Source: Candidatus Brevundimonas colombiensis
Lineage (GTDB): Bacteria > Pseudomonadota > Alphaproteobacteria > Caulobacterales > Caulobacteraceae
Direction: 5' to 3'
DNA length: 64,000 nt
Assembly (NCBI GenBank): GCA_029202665.1
Contig: CP119326.1
Location: 186,001-250,000 of the forward strand
Positions 52,050 to 61,194 of the stretch are shown here, one piece after another (position 1 is the stretch's first letter; each line of letters begins with the position of its first letter). The translations under genes and the position numbers were made by a program. Under the pieces are notes generated by a model, which was not told the DNA's origin, did no database searches, and saw only the letters and a list, made by a program, of their open reading frames with translations.

Positions 52050-53499
52050 TCTGCGCTCCTACCGTCTCGCGCGCGGCGTTCGACGGCTTGAGGGCGGCCA
52101 CCTCGTTCAGATAGACGCGCGGATCGGTCAACACCCCTGCCACCGCCGTCGCTGCGGCCGTCGCCGGGCTGGCCAGGATGGTGCGGGCGTCCTTGCCCTG
52201 ACGACCTTCGAAATTGCGATTGGAGGTCGAGACCGCCAACTGGCCCGGCGCGACGACATCGCCGTTCATGGCGATGCACATCGAACAGCCGGGAATGCGC
52301 CATTCGGCCCCGGCGGCGATGAAGACCTGGTCAAGCCCCTCGGCCTCCGCGTCGCGACGCACGGCCTCGGAGCCTGGCACGACCAGCATCCGCAGGCCCG
52401 GCTTGACCTTGCGGCCGCGCAGAACCTCGGCGGCGGCGCGCAGATCGGGCAGGCGGCCATTGGTGCAGGAGCCGATGAAGACCACGTCCACCGGCTGGCT
52501 GGTCGTCGCCTCGCCCGCGGTGAACCCCATATAGGCGATGGCCTTGCGGTCTGAGTCCGACTGGGGCTGCGGCACCGGCGCACCGATCGGCGCACCGGCG
52601 TCCGGCGTCGTGCCCCAGGTGGCCATCGGGCGGATGGCGGCCCCGTCGATCACGACCTCCTTGTCGAAGACCGCGCCCGGATCGCTGGACAACCTCAGCC
52701 ACGCGTCCGTCGCCCGCTCGTAATCAGCGGGAACGTGTTTGCGGCCCCGCAACCAGTCGATGGTCGTCTGGTCCGGGGCGATCATGCCCGCCCGCGCGCC
52801 GGCCTCGATGGACATGTTGCACAGGGTCATCCGCCCCTCCATGTCCAGCGAACGCACCGCATCGCCAGCGTATTCGATGACATAGCCGGTGCCGCCGCCG
52901 AAGCCGATGGCGGCGATGACGGCCAGGGCCACGTCCTTGCCCGACACGCCCGGCTGCAGGCCGCCGTTCACCGTCACCCGCATCGCCTTGGCCTTGCGCT
53001 GCAGCAGGCACTGGGTCGCCAGCACATGGCCGACCTCCGAGGTGCCGATGCCGAAGGCCAGGGCGCCGAACGCGCCGTGTGTGGCGGTGTGACTGTCGCC
53101 GCAGACCACGGTCATGCCGGGCTGGGTCAGGCCCAGTTCGGGTCCCATGACATGGACCACGCCGCGATCCTCGGAGCCCCAGCCCGCCAGCGGCACGCCG
53201 TGAGCGGCGCAGTTCCGCTCCAGCGTATGGACCTGCGCCTCGGCCTGCGCGGTGACATAGGGCTTAAGGCCGTTCAGCCCCGCCGGAAGGGTCGGGGTCG
53301 AATGGTCCAGGGTAGCGTAGGTGCGGTCGGGGCGTCGGACCTTCAGCTCGCGCGCCTCGATCTCGCTGAAGGCCTGCGGGCTGGTGACTTCGTGAACCAG
53401 ATGCAGGTCGATATACAGCACCCCCGGCGTGTCGGCCGTTTCCGACCGCACGACGTGGGCGTCCCACACCTTGTCGAACAGGGTCTTGGGCTCAGGCAT
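52042..53499 (-). CDS. leuC: 3-isopropylmalate dehydratase large subunit
   Basis: A 485-residue aconitase-type protein with a 4Fe-4S cluster; ligands lie in FIGSCTNGRLPDL and GCSMCIAMN. MPEPKTLFDKVWDAHVV is the standard LeuC start, so 53499 is preferred over an upstream in-frame ATG (53526). That start lies 8 bp inside the end of leuA. Partner of LeuD, encoded next. Typical length. Confidence 0.97.
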   Translation of the reverse strand: MPEPKTLFDKVWDAHVVRSETADTPGVLYIDLHLVHEVTSPQAFSEIEARELKVRRPDRTYATLDHSTPTLPAGLNGLKPYVTAQAEAQVHTLERNCAAHGVPLAGWGSEDRGVVHVMGPELGLTQPGMTVVCGDSHTATHGAFGALAFGIGTSEVGHVLATQCLLQRKAKAMRVTVNGGLQPGVSGKDVALAVIAAIGFGGGTGYVIEYAGDAVRSLDMEGRMTLCNMSIEAGARAGMIAPDQTTIDWLRGRKHVPADYERATDAWLRLSSDPGAVFDKEVVIDGAAIRPMATWGTTPDAGAPIGAPVPQPQSDSDRKAIAYMGFTAGEATTSQPVDVVFIGSCTNGRLPDLRAAAEVLRGRKVKPGLRMLVVPGSEAVRRDAEAEGLDQVFIAAGAEWRIPGCSMCIAMNGDVVAPGQLAVSTSNRNFEGRQGKDARTILASPATAAATAVAGVLTDPRVYLNEVAALKPSNAARETVGAQNV

Positions 53500-54742
53500 A
53501 CTGAGGCACGACCTCAGAGACGCCATCGACCTGGTCGATGATGGCGATCAGTTCGGCGTCGTTGATCTCGCCGATCTGGTCGGCGCGACGTTTGAAGCCG
53601 ACGACGACGGCGGCCAGCCGCTCGCCCTCGATGGGGCGTCCGATGGTCTCGGCGCGCTTGGCGATGGCGTGACGGCCCGAGTGCTTGCCCAGCACGAACC
53701 AACTGCCCTCGAAACCCACATCTTGGGGCCGCATGATCTCATAGGTGCGGCTGTCGGCCAGCATCCCGTGCTGGTGAATGCCCGCCTCGTGGGCGAAGGC
53801 GTTGATCCCGACTACCGACTTGTTGCGGGCGATGACCGTCTCGGTGATCTCGCACAGGATCTTGGACGCCCGCACCAGATGGCGGCTGTCGGCGCCGGTC
53901 GTGACGCCATACAGGTCGTCGCGAACCTTCAACGCCATGATGACCTCTTCGATCGAGCAGTTGCCCGCCCGTTCGCCGATGCCGTTGATCGCGCCCTCGA
54001 CCTGACGGGCCCCGCCCTCGATGGCGGCCAGGGAATTGGCGACGGCCATGCCCAGATCGTCATGACAGTGGGCGGAGAAGACCACATTCGGATGACGCTT
54101 CTTGATCCGCGCAGCCAGGAAGGCGAACCGTTCGCGCACTTCGTACGGCGTGGCGTAGCCGACGGTGTCGGGTACGTTCAGGGTCCGTGCGCCGGCGTCG
54201 GCTGCGGCCTCCAGCACATCGGCCAGGAACTCCGGCTCGGTGCGGAACGCATCCTCGGCCGAGAACTCCACGTCGTCGAACAGGCTGGCCGCATATTCCA
54301 CCGACCGCACAGCCGTCGACAGAACCTCGTTGGTCGACATCTTCAGCTTGGCGGCGCGATGGATCGGGCTGGTGGCCAGGAAGATGTGGCACCGCCGATG
54401 CGATTTCGGCGCCGGCTGCAGGGCGCGGAAGCTGGCGTCGATGTCCTTTTCGTTGGCGCGCGACAGTGAACAGAAGATCGGCCCTTCGACCTCGCTGGCC
54501 ACGCGGCGGATGCAGTCCTCGTCGCCGGGCGAGGCGGCGGCGAAGCCGGCCTCGATGATATCGACGCCCAGGTCTCTCAAGACCTGCGCCATCTTCACCT
54601 TGGCCTGTGCCGACATGGAAAAGCCGGGCGCCTGCTCTCCGTCCCGCATCGTCGTATCGAAGATGATGACGCGGTTGGGATCGGCGGCGATCTCCTCGGT
54701 GCGCGATACGCCCGATACTCGTACGTTTTCGGGGGTCGTCAT
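53492..54742 (-). CDS. leuA: 2-isopropylmalate synthase, short form without C-terminal regulatory domain
   Basis: A 416-residue DRE-TIM metallolyase. VIIFDTTMRDGEQAPGFSM, AGFAAASPGDEDCIRRVA, the metal-binding FSAHCHDDLGMAVAN and GARQVEGAINGIGERAGN match LeuA. The protein ends at about the position where the roughly 130-residue LeuA dimerisation/leucine-binding domain begins in E. coli LeuA (523 residues). Feedback inhibition by leucine is therefore likely absent or different. Homocitrate or citramalate synthase are related alternatives, but the leuC, leuD and leuB neighbours favour LeuA. The ATG at 54742 overlaps the ilvM stop; a GTG at 54745 is an alternative. Confidence 0.9.
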   Translation of the reverse strand: MTTPENVRVSGVSRTEEIAADPNRVIIFDTTMRDGEQAPGFSMSAQAKVKMAQVLRDLGVDIIEAGFAAASPGDEDCIRRVASEVEGPIFCSLSRANEKDIDASFRALQPAPKSHRRCHIFLATSPIHRAAKLKMSTNEVLSTAVRSVEYAASLFDDVEFSAEDAFRTEPEFLADVLEAAADAGARTLNVPDTVGYATPYEVRERFAFLAARIKKRHPNVVFSAHCHDDLGMAVANSLAAIEGGARQVEGAINGIGERAGNCSIEEVIMALKVRDDLYGVTTGADSRHLVRASKILCEITETVIARNKSVVGINAFAHEAGIHQHGMLADSRTYEIMRPQDVGFEGSWFVLGKHSGRHAIAKRAETIGRPIEGERLAAVVVGFKRRADQIGEINDAELIAIIDQVDGVSEVVPQYA

Positions 54743-54993
54743 CACGCGGCCTCGGATTGAATAATGTCGTTGCTGATGCGGCGAACACCGAACAGCCGGT
54801 CGATCTGGCGACCCAGGTTGTCCATGCAGCGGCCGGCGTCGCGGCCGCGCACGGTCAGGGCGATGCGGCGGAAGGCCCCTTCATCGAACATGCTGATGCC
54901 GTCGATGTGGAAACCCCGGCGCTCCACAAGGCCGATGAGACGCTGAAGCGAACCGTCCGCACGGTCGATCTGGATGTGGATCGTGTTGCTCAT
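54742..54993 (-). CDS. ilvM: Acetolactate synthase small subunit, IlvM-like
   Basis: An 83-residue ACT-domain protein: SNTIHIQIDRADGSLQRLIG, then LVERRGFHIDGISMF. It is the size of enterobacterial IlvM, far shorter than the roughly 160-residue IlvN/IlvH. IlvM-type subunits activate the catalytic subunit but give weak valine inhibition. It lies one base after the ilvB stop and overlaps leuA, so synthesis is coupled on both sides. The name ilvM rests on size and context. Confidence 0.88.
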   Translation of the reverse strand: MSNTIHIQIDRADGSLQRLIGLVERRGFHIDGISMFDEGAFRRIALTVRGRDAGRCMDNLGRQIDRLFGVRRISNDIIQSEAA

Positions 54994-54994
54994 C

Positions 54995-56707
54995 TCAGGA
55001 GCCCTCCATCATTTCAGCGTTGTTCTTGCCCGGCGGAACCAGCGGCCAGACATTGTCTCGGGGATCGATGACCACATGGGCCAGGCAGGGGCCGTCGGCG
55101 GCCAGCAGGCGCTGGATGCCGTCCGACACCTGATCACGGCGATCGATGCGGAAGGCCTCGACGCCGAAGGCTTCGGCGACCTTCACGAAGTCCGGATTGT
55201 CGGACAGGTCGATCTCGGAATAGTTCTCGGCGAAGAACAACTCCTGCCACTGGCGCACCAGGCCCAGGCTGGAGTTGTCGATCAGGACGATCTTCAACGG
55301 GATGCCGTAACGCTTCAGCGTCGCCAACTCCTGAATATTCATCATGAAGCCGCCGTCGCCGGCGATGGTCACGACCGTCGCGGACGGATCGGCCAGTTTG
55401 GCGCCGATGCCGGCGGGCAGGCCGAAACCCATGGCCCCCAGACCGCCCGAGGTGATGTGCGCCTCGGGCTTGGCGAAGCGGCAATGCATGGCCGCCCACA
55501 TCTGGTGCTGGCCCACGTCGCAGGCGGCGACGAAATCATCGCCTGCCGCTTCCGAGATTTCCTTCAGCAGAGCGGGTGCATAGACCCCCTCGCCCGGCGC
55601 GTCATAGCGATGCGCGCCGACCTCTGCGGAGCGGACGCAGTCTCCGGCCCAGTCCTGAATGTCCAGCGCCGCGCCCGCGCGCATCCGCTGGGTCAGGGCC
55701 TCGATCCCTTCGCGCAGTTCGCCGACCACGGCGACACTGGCGCTGCGCAGCTTGCCGATTTCCGAGGCGTCGATGTCGAAATGGACGATGCCGGCGTTCG
55801 GCGCGAACTCGGCCAGCTTGCCGGTGGCGCGGTCGTCGAACCGGGCGCCCACGACGATCAGCAGGTCGCTGTCCTGAACCGCATGGTTGGCGGCGCGCGT
55901 GCCGTGCATGCCCAGCATGCCCAGCATGCCAGGCGCATCGGTCGGGATCGTGCCCAGGGCGTTCAGGGTCGAGACCTGCGGGATCCCGGTCGCATCGACG
56001 AAGGCGCGCAAGGCCTCGGTGGCGCCGCCGATCTTCACGCCGCCGCCGATATAGACCAGCGGCTTCTTCGCCGCGCGGATCGCCGCCTCTGCTGCGGCGA
56101 CGGCGTCGTGATCGACACGCGGCGTGTCGTTGGGAATGTGAAAACCGTAGTCCTCGCCCGTCGTCTCGAACTGCACGTCCTTGGGCAGATCGACCAGCAC
56201 CGGCCCCGGACGACCCGACCGGGCGATGTGGAAGGCCTCTTCGATGGCGGCCGGGACATCGGCGGCCGAACGGACCAGAATGGAATGTTTCACGATGGGC
56301 AGGGTGACGCCCAGGATGTCGATCTCCTGGAAGGCGTCGGTGCCCATCAGGCCTTGCGCCACATTGCCGGTGATGCAGACGATCGGCACCGAATCCATCA
56401 TCGCATTGGCGATGCCGGTGACCAGGTTGGTGGCGCCGGGGCCGGAGGTGGCCATGCACACCCCGACCTTGCCGCTTTTGCGGGCATAGGCGTCGGCCGA
56501 GAAGGCCGCACCCTGTTCATGACGAACCAGGATGTGCTTCAGTGTGGACCCCGCCAGGGCGTCATAGACCGGCATGATGGCGCCGCCCGGATAACCGAAC
56601 ACCACCTCCACCCCCAGCCGCTCCAGGGTGGAGACCAGCAGGCGCGCCCCCGATCGGGGGGCAGCCTCGGCTTGAGGTTTGAAGGCGGCGGCGGTCATCA
56701 CGGTCAT
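54995..56707 (-). CDS. ilvB: Acetolactate synthase large subunit
   Basis: A 570-residue ThDP enzyme making acetolactate and acetohydroxybutyrate. The catalytic Glu lies in RHEQGAAFSADAYAR, the FAD/quinone-binding middle domain is intact, and the ThDP/Mg2+ motif is GDGGFMMNIQELATLKRYGI. Two ATGs (56707 and 56698) are possible starts. It is 19 bp after the ilvC stop. A second acetolactate synthase elsewhere in the genome is possible. Confidence 0.96.
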   Translation of the reverse strand: MTVMTAAAFKPQAEAAPRSGARLLVSTLERLGVEVVFGYPGGAIMPVYDALAGSTLKHILVRHEQGAAFSADAYARKSGKVGVCMATSGPGATNLVTGIANAMMDSVPIVCITGNVAQGLMGTDAFQEIDILGVTLPIVKHSILVRSAADVPAAIEEAFHIARSGRPGPVLVDLPKDVQFETTGEDYGFHIPNDTPRVDHDAVAAAEAAIRAAKKPLVYIGGGVKIGGATEALRAFVDATGIPQVSTLNALGTIPTDAPGMLGMLGMHGTRAANHAVQDSDLLIVVGARFDDRATGKLAEFAPNAGIVHFDIDASEIGKLRSASVAVVGELREGIEALTQRMRAGAALDIQDWAGDCVRSAEVGAHRYDAPGEGVYAPALLKEISEAAGDDFVAACDVGQHQMWAAMHCRFAKPEAHITSGGLGAMGFGLPAGIGAKLADPSATVVTIAGDGGFMMNIQELATLKRYGIPLKIVLIDNSSLGLVRQWQELFFAENYSEIDLSDNPDFVKVAEAFGVEAFRIDRRDQVSDGIQRLLAADGPCLAHVVIDPRDNVWPLVPPGKNNAEMMEGS

Positions 56708-56726
56708 CCGGTCTTTCGCTTGCGGC

Positions 56727-57740
56727 TCAGGCCGCTTCGGCCTTGGGCGTGTTCAGCCAGGCCATGCGTTCACGCAGACGCGCGCCGACCTGTTCGATCT
56801 GGCTCTCGCGGTCCTGCTTCAGCCAGGCCTCGTACTGCGGCTTGCCGGCGTCGTTCTCGGCGATCCAGTTGCGGGCGAAGGCGCCGCTCTGGATTTCGTC
56901 CAGAATGGTCTTCATGCGGGCCTTGGTCTCTTCATTGACCACGCGTGGACCGCTGGCGACGGCGCCGTATTTCGCCGTTTCCGAGATGAAATGGTGCATC
57001 TTGGAGATGCCGCCTTCGTAGAACAGATCCACGATCAGCTTCAGCTCGTGCAGGCATTCGAAATAGGCGATTTCGGGCTGGTAGCCGGCCTCGACCAGGG
57101 TGTTGAAACCCTGCATGACCAGTTCCTTGGCCCCGCCGCACAGGACGGCCTGTTCGCCGAACAGGTCGGTCTCGGTCTCTTCGCGGAAGGTGGTCTCCAG
57201 CAGGCCGCCGGTCGCGCCGCCATTGCCCTTGGCATAGCCCATAGCGCGGTCGCGCGCCTTGCCGGTGACGTCCTTCTCGATGGCGAACAGCGACGGCACG
57301 CCGCGGCCGCGCTGGAACTCGCGCCGGACCAGATCGCCCGGCCCTTTGGGCGCGACCAGGATGACGTCCATGTCGGCGCGCGGCTTGATGCGGTCATAGA
57401 TGATCGAGAAGCCGTGGGCGAACAGCAGGGCCGAGCCTTGCTTGGCGTTCGGCTCGATGACGTCGCGATAGACGTCGCCCTGAACCATGTCCGGCGTCAG
57501 GATGGCGATGATGTCGGCGTCCTTGACCGCCTCGGCCGGCTCGGCGGTCGGGATGCCGTCTTCGGTGGCGTGTTTCCAGCCCGTGCCGCCGTGACGGACG
57601 CCGGCGACGACGTCATGGCCGCTGTCGCGCAGGTTCTGGGCATGGGCGCGGCCTTGCGAGCCATAGCCGATGATGGCGATGCGCTGACCGGCGATGGCGC
57701 CCGGCTTGATGTCTTCGTTGGTGTAGATGGTGATGGCCAT
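56727..57740 (-). CDS. ilvC: Ketol-acid reductoisomerase, class I
   Basis: A 337-residue class I KARI. IIGYGSQGRAHAQNLRDSG is the NADPH-binding loop. The metal ligands lie in the helical part (FGEQAVLCGG, EAGYQPEIAYFECLHELK). The protein reduces and isomerises acetolactate with Mg2+. It starts 5 bp after the ilvD stop. Confidence 0.97.
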   Translation of the reverse strand: MAITIYTNEDIKPGAIAGQRIAIIGYGSQGRAHAQNLRDSGHDVVAGVRHGGTGWKHATEDGIPTAEPAEAVKDADIIAILTPDMVQGDVYRDVIEPNAKQGSALLFAHGFSIIYDRIKPRADMDVILVAPKGPGDLVRREFQRGRGVPSLFAIEKDVTGKARDRAMGYAKGNGGATGGLLETTFREETETDLFGEQAVLCGGAKELVMQGFNTLVEAGYQPEIAYFECLHELKLIVDLFYEGGISKMHHFISETAKYGAVASGPRVVNEETKARMKTILDEIQSGAFARNWIAENDAGKPQYEAWLKQDRESQIEQVGARLRERMAWLNTPKAEAA

Positions 57741-57745
57741 GGGGA

Positions 57746-59485
57746 TCAGGCGTCCTGAGCAGCTTTGGTCTTGTGGGATGCCGGAACTTGCGCCGGCGGC
57801 GGGTTGGGAATGGTGACGGCGCCCTGGGCGGCCGAGGCGACCGAGGCGCGGTATTTGGCGAAGACGCCTCGCGCCGGACGGACTACGTGGGGCGTAAAGC
57901 CCGCCCGGCGCGTCGCCAGATCGACATTGACGTCGATACGGCGGTTGGTGACGTCGATGGTGATGCGGTCACCATCGCGAATGAGGGCGATCGGCCCGCC
58001 GACGGCGGCTTCCGGCGAGACGTGGCCAGCGACGAAGCCATAGCTGGCGCCCGAGAAGCGGCCATCGGTCAGCAGGGCGACATTGTCGATCTTGCGGCCT
58101 TTCAGGGCGGCGGTGACCTGCAGCATCTCGCGCATGCCGGGGCCGCCCTTGGGCCCTTCGTAGCGGATGATGATGACGTCGCCCTCGCCCACCGAACCGT
58201 CCTGGACGGCATGGAAGGCGTCTTCTTCCGAATCGAAGACGCAGGCCGGACCTTCGAAGACATCGACCTTGTGGCCCGTCAGCTTGATGACCGCGCCTTC
58301 CGGTGCGACGTCGCCATAGATGACGGCATAGCTGCCGCGGGCCATCACGGGAGCGTCGAAACGCGCGACGACCTGCTGGCCCGGCGCCTCTTCGGCCTCG
58401 GCCGCTTCCGCGAACAGACTGCGGCCCGTGACGGTCGGCGTATCGACGATCTTGCCCGCCTCGGCCATGCGCTGCGTGACCAGACGCGTGCCGCCCGCCG
58501 CAAACAGGTGCGAGGCCAGGAAACGGCCGCCCGGCTTCAGATCGCAGATGACCGGCGCCTCGATACAGGCCTGGTGGCAGTCCTCGACGCCGAAATCCAC
58601 ACCCGCCTCAGCGGCGATGGCCGTCAGGTGCATGACCGCATTGGTCGACCCGCCCGAGGCGGAAACCGCGACGGCGGCGTTCTTCAGGCTGGCCTTGGTG
58701 ATGTATTTGCGGGCGTTGTCGCCAGCCTTGACGCGCTCGACGATGATGCGGCCGCAGCGCTCACCCTCCGCACCCTTGTTCGGGTCGACAGCAGGCACAT
58801 CGTTGGCGCCCATCGGGCTGATGCCCATGACCGACAGGGCCATGGCCATGGTGTTGGCTGTAAACTGACCGCCGCAGGCGCCGGCGCCAGGGCAGACCGC
58901 GCTCTCGACCGCCTTCAGGCCGGCATCGTCCAGCGCGCCGGCGGCGTGGGCGCCGATGGCCTCGAACACTTCCTGGACCGAGACCTCTTTCGTCCCGACC
59001 ACGCCCGGCATGATGGTGCCGCCGTAATAGACCAGGCCGGGGATATCCATCCGCGCCAGAGCCATGGCCGCCGCTGGGATGGTCTTGTCGCAACCGACGA
59101 TGCAGACGACGCCGTCCAGTTGGTGCCCCTCGATGGCCAGTTCGATCGAGTCGGCGACAACCTCGCGGCTGATCAGCGAGGCCTTCATGCCCGCCGTGCC
59201 CATCGAGATGCCGTCGGTCACGACGATGGTGTTGAAATCAACCGGATAGCCGCCCGCTGCGATGATGCCGGCGCGCACATCCTTGGCCAGACGATCCAGG
59301 TGCATGTTGCACGGCGTCACCGTCGACCAGGTGTTGACGATGCCGATCATCGGCTTGTCGAAATCGGCGTCCTGCATCCCGGCGGCGCGCAGATAGGACC
59401 GGGCGGCGGCCCGGTTCGGGCCAGCCGTGACCGCAGCGCTGCGCGCATTGGGCTTTTGGGGCTGAGAGGTAGAATCTTGCGTCAT
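57746..59485 (-). CDS. ilvD: Dihydroxy-acid dehydratase
   Basis: A 579-residue Fe-S dehydratase for the third step in valine and isoleucine synthesis. The cluster cysteines lie in TPCNMHLDRLA, CIVGCDKTIPAAAMA and CPGAGACGGQFTANTMAMA. The start is placed at 59485 (MTQDSTSQPQ) instead of an upstream ATG (59515), because that one falls into the terminator T tract. It is the first structural gene of the operon. A 50-codon leader, a terminator and a small hairpin precede it. Confidence 0.96.
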   Translation of the reverse strand: MTQDSTSQPQKPNARSAAVTAGPNRAAARSYLRAAGMQDADFDKPMIGIVNTWSTVTPCNMHLDRLAKDVRAGIIAAGGYPVDFNTIVVTDGISMGTAGMKASLISREVVADSIELAIEGHQLDGVVCIVGCDKTIPAAAMALARMDIPGLVYYGGTIMPGVVGTKEVSVQEVFEAIGAHAAGALDDAGLKAVESAVCPGAGACGGQFTANTMAMALSVMGISPMGANDVPAVDPNKGAEGERCGRIIVERVKAGDNARKYITKASLKNAAVAVSASGGSTNAVMHLTAIAAEAGVDFGVEDCHQACIEAPVICDLKPGGRFLASHLFAAGGTRLVTQRMAEAGKIVDTPTVTGRSLFAEAAEAEEAPGQQVVARFDAPVMARGSYAVIYGDVAPEGAVIKLTGHKVDVFEGPACVFDSEEDAFHAVQDGSVGEGDVIIIRYEGPKGGPGMREMLQVTAALKGRKIDNVALLTDGRFSGASYGFVAGHVSPEAAVGGPIALIRDGDRITIDVTNRRIDVNVDLATRRAGFTPHVVRPARGVFAKYRASVASAAQGAVTIPNPPPAQVPASHKTKAAQDA

Positions 59486-59490
59486 CGGTC

Positions 59491-59507
59491 CGGTTCTTTT
59501 CGAACCG
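59491..59507 (-). promoter_or_regulatory. Hairpin immediately in front of the ilvD start
   Basis: CGGTTC-GAAAA-GAACCG on the minus strand ends 5 nt before the ilvD ATG. It covers the only weak ribosome-binding-like sequence (GGAC/GAACC), so initiation at ilvD may depend on ribosomes arriving or on unfolding. Confidence 0.5.
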
Positions 59508-59515
59508 CCGCGCAC

Positions 59516-59548
59516 TAAAAACCCCGCGTCCTTTCGGAGGCGGGGTGG
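59516..59548 (-). terminator. ilv-leu operon attenuator (rho-independent terminator in the leader)
   Basis: On the minus strand ACCCCGC-C-TCC-GAAA-GGA-C-GCGGGGT is followed by TTTT. The stem has 7 outer pairs, one C-C mismatch, 3 inner pairs and a GNRA tetraloop (59546-59521). It sits 27 nt after the leader-peptide stop and 31 nt before ilvD, so it can only act on the ilv-leu transcript. The 5' arm can instead pair with 59599-59591 inside the leader ORF. Confidence 0.85.
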
Positions 59549-59575
59549 TGCGAGGCGATCCTGAGTGTGTCTAGG

Positions 59576-59728
59576 TCAGGTCGCAGGCATCCACGCCGCT
59601 TGCGTAAGCAGGCCGAGGAGTACGAGGAGAATAAGGGAAATCGGGCCTTCCAGGCCGATAGGCGCGCGAATGGTCGCCACCGCCTTGGCGGTACGTCCCT
59701 TCGTCATGTCGCGCATCATCGTGGCCAC
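59576..59728 (-). CDS. Leader peptide of the ilv-leu operon (branched-chain attenuator)
   Basis: A 50-codon ORF. The start is a GTG at 59728 with AGGAG exactly 6 bp upstream; in-frame ATGs follow at 59719, 59716 and 59707. The C-terminal third reads GPISLILLVLLGLL, then TQAAWMPAT and stop; 10 of 12 residues from Ile to the last Leu are Ile, Leu or Val. It is the amino-acid-sensing element of an attenuator: scarcity of charged tRNA would stall the ribosome there. Downstream lie a pairing segment (codons Ala-Ala-Trp) and the terminator. Length is greater than the 32-residue IlvL of E. coli. Confidence 0.82.
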   Translation of the reverse strand: MATMMRDMTKGRTAKAVATIRAPIGLEGPISLILLVLLGLLTQAAWMPAT

Positions 59729-59787
59729 GGGCGGCTCCTGTTCTGACGGCAAGAAACCATACCGCCGGGACGCGCACAACCCCCGTC

Positions 59788-59800
59788 GCAAAAATTTTGC
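59788..59800. promoter_or_regulatory. GCAAAA-A-TTTTGC palindrome upstream of the ilv leader
   Basis: Perfect 6-base arms around one base. It lies 60-72 bp upstream of the leader GTG, in the likely promoter region. The binder is unknown; it resembles the GCAAAATTTT core at the LacI promoter. Confidence 0.35.
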
Positions 59801-59868
59801 TCAATAGACGCCGGAAGATGCCGCGAGGGGTGTTTCTTGCCCGAACCTGGCCGGCGCCGCCCTCAAGC

Positions 59869-59893
59869 GTAACGGTTCATCACATCACGTTAC
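59869..59893. promoter_or_regulatory. GTAACG-N13-CGTTAC inverted repeat between ilv and gap
   Basis: Perfect 6-base arms separated by 13 bp, in the 256-bp divergent gap between the ilv leader and gap. It is suitable for a dimeric regulator; identity unknown. Confidence 0.4.
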
Positions 59894-59942
59894 AGGCTCA
59901 GGGTTGCAAGCCGCGCCCGACCGCTCCATTGAGACGCGCACC

Positions 59943-59948
59943 TATATA
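59943..59948 (+). promoter_or_regulatory. Putative -10 box of the gap promoter
   Basis: TATATA lies 37 bp upstream of the gap ATG in a GC-rich setting. No clear -35 box is seen at the proper distance. Confidence 0.35.
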
Positions 59949-59984
59949 AGCGTCACCCCTATCCGTTCAGAGGAGCCTTCCATC

Positions 59985-60992
<1,008 letters not shown>

Positions 60993-61005
60993 GCGCCACA
61001 ACCGT

Positions 61006-61181
61006 CTCCTCCCCACGACGTGGGGAGGGGGACCACCCCCGGGTCTCGCCAGAGGCGAGCCCGAGGACATGCTACGTGGTGGAGGGGCTCTTTCCGCCGC
61101 ACTGAACCCGGGGCCAGAGCCCCTCCGTCACGGCGCAAGAGGCGCCGCGCCACCTCCCCATCGCTGCGCGACAGGGAGGAG
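61006..61181. repeat. 176-bp palindromic intergenic element between gap and pgk
   Basis: Ends CTCCTCCC (61006-61013) and GGGAGGAG (61174-61181) are inverted repeats, with further internal arms such as CGTGGGGAGGGGGACCACC-like and GGGGCTC/GAGCCCC. It is the same type as the element at 15793-15941. As there, its right end is a purine-rich tract 13 nt before a start codon. Confidence 0.8.
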
Positions 61182-61194
61182 ACAGGGATTGACC

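Noticed and set aside
59576..59804. Longer versions of the ilv leader ORF, and an alternative frame of 77 codons over the same stretch
   Set aside because: The longer in-frame start has no ribosome binding site, and the other frame has no Leu/Ile/Val run. The GTG at 59728 has AGGAG at ideal distance.
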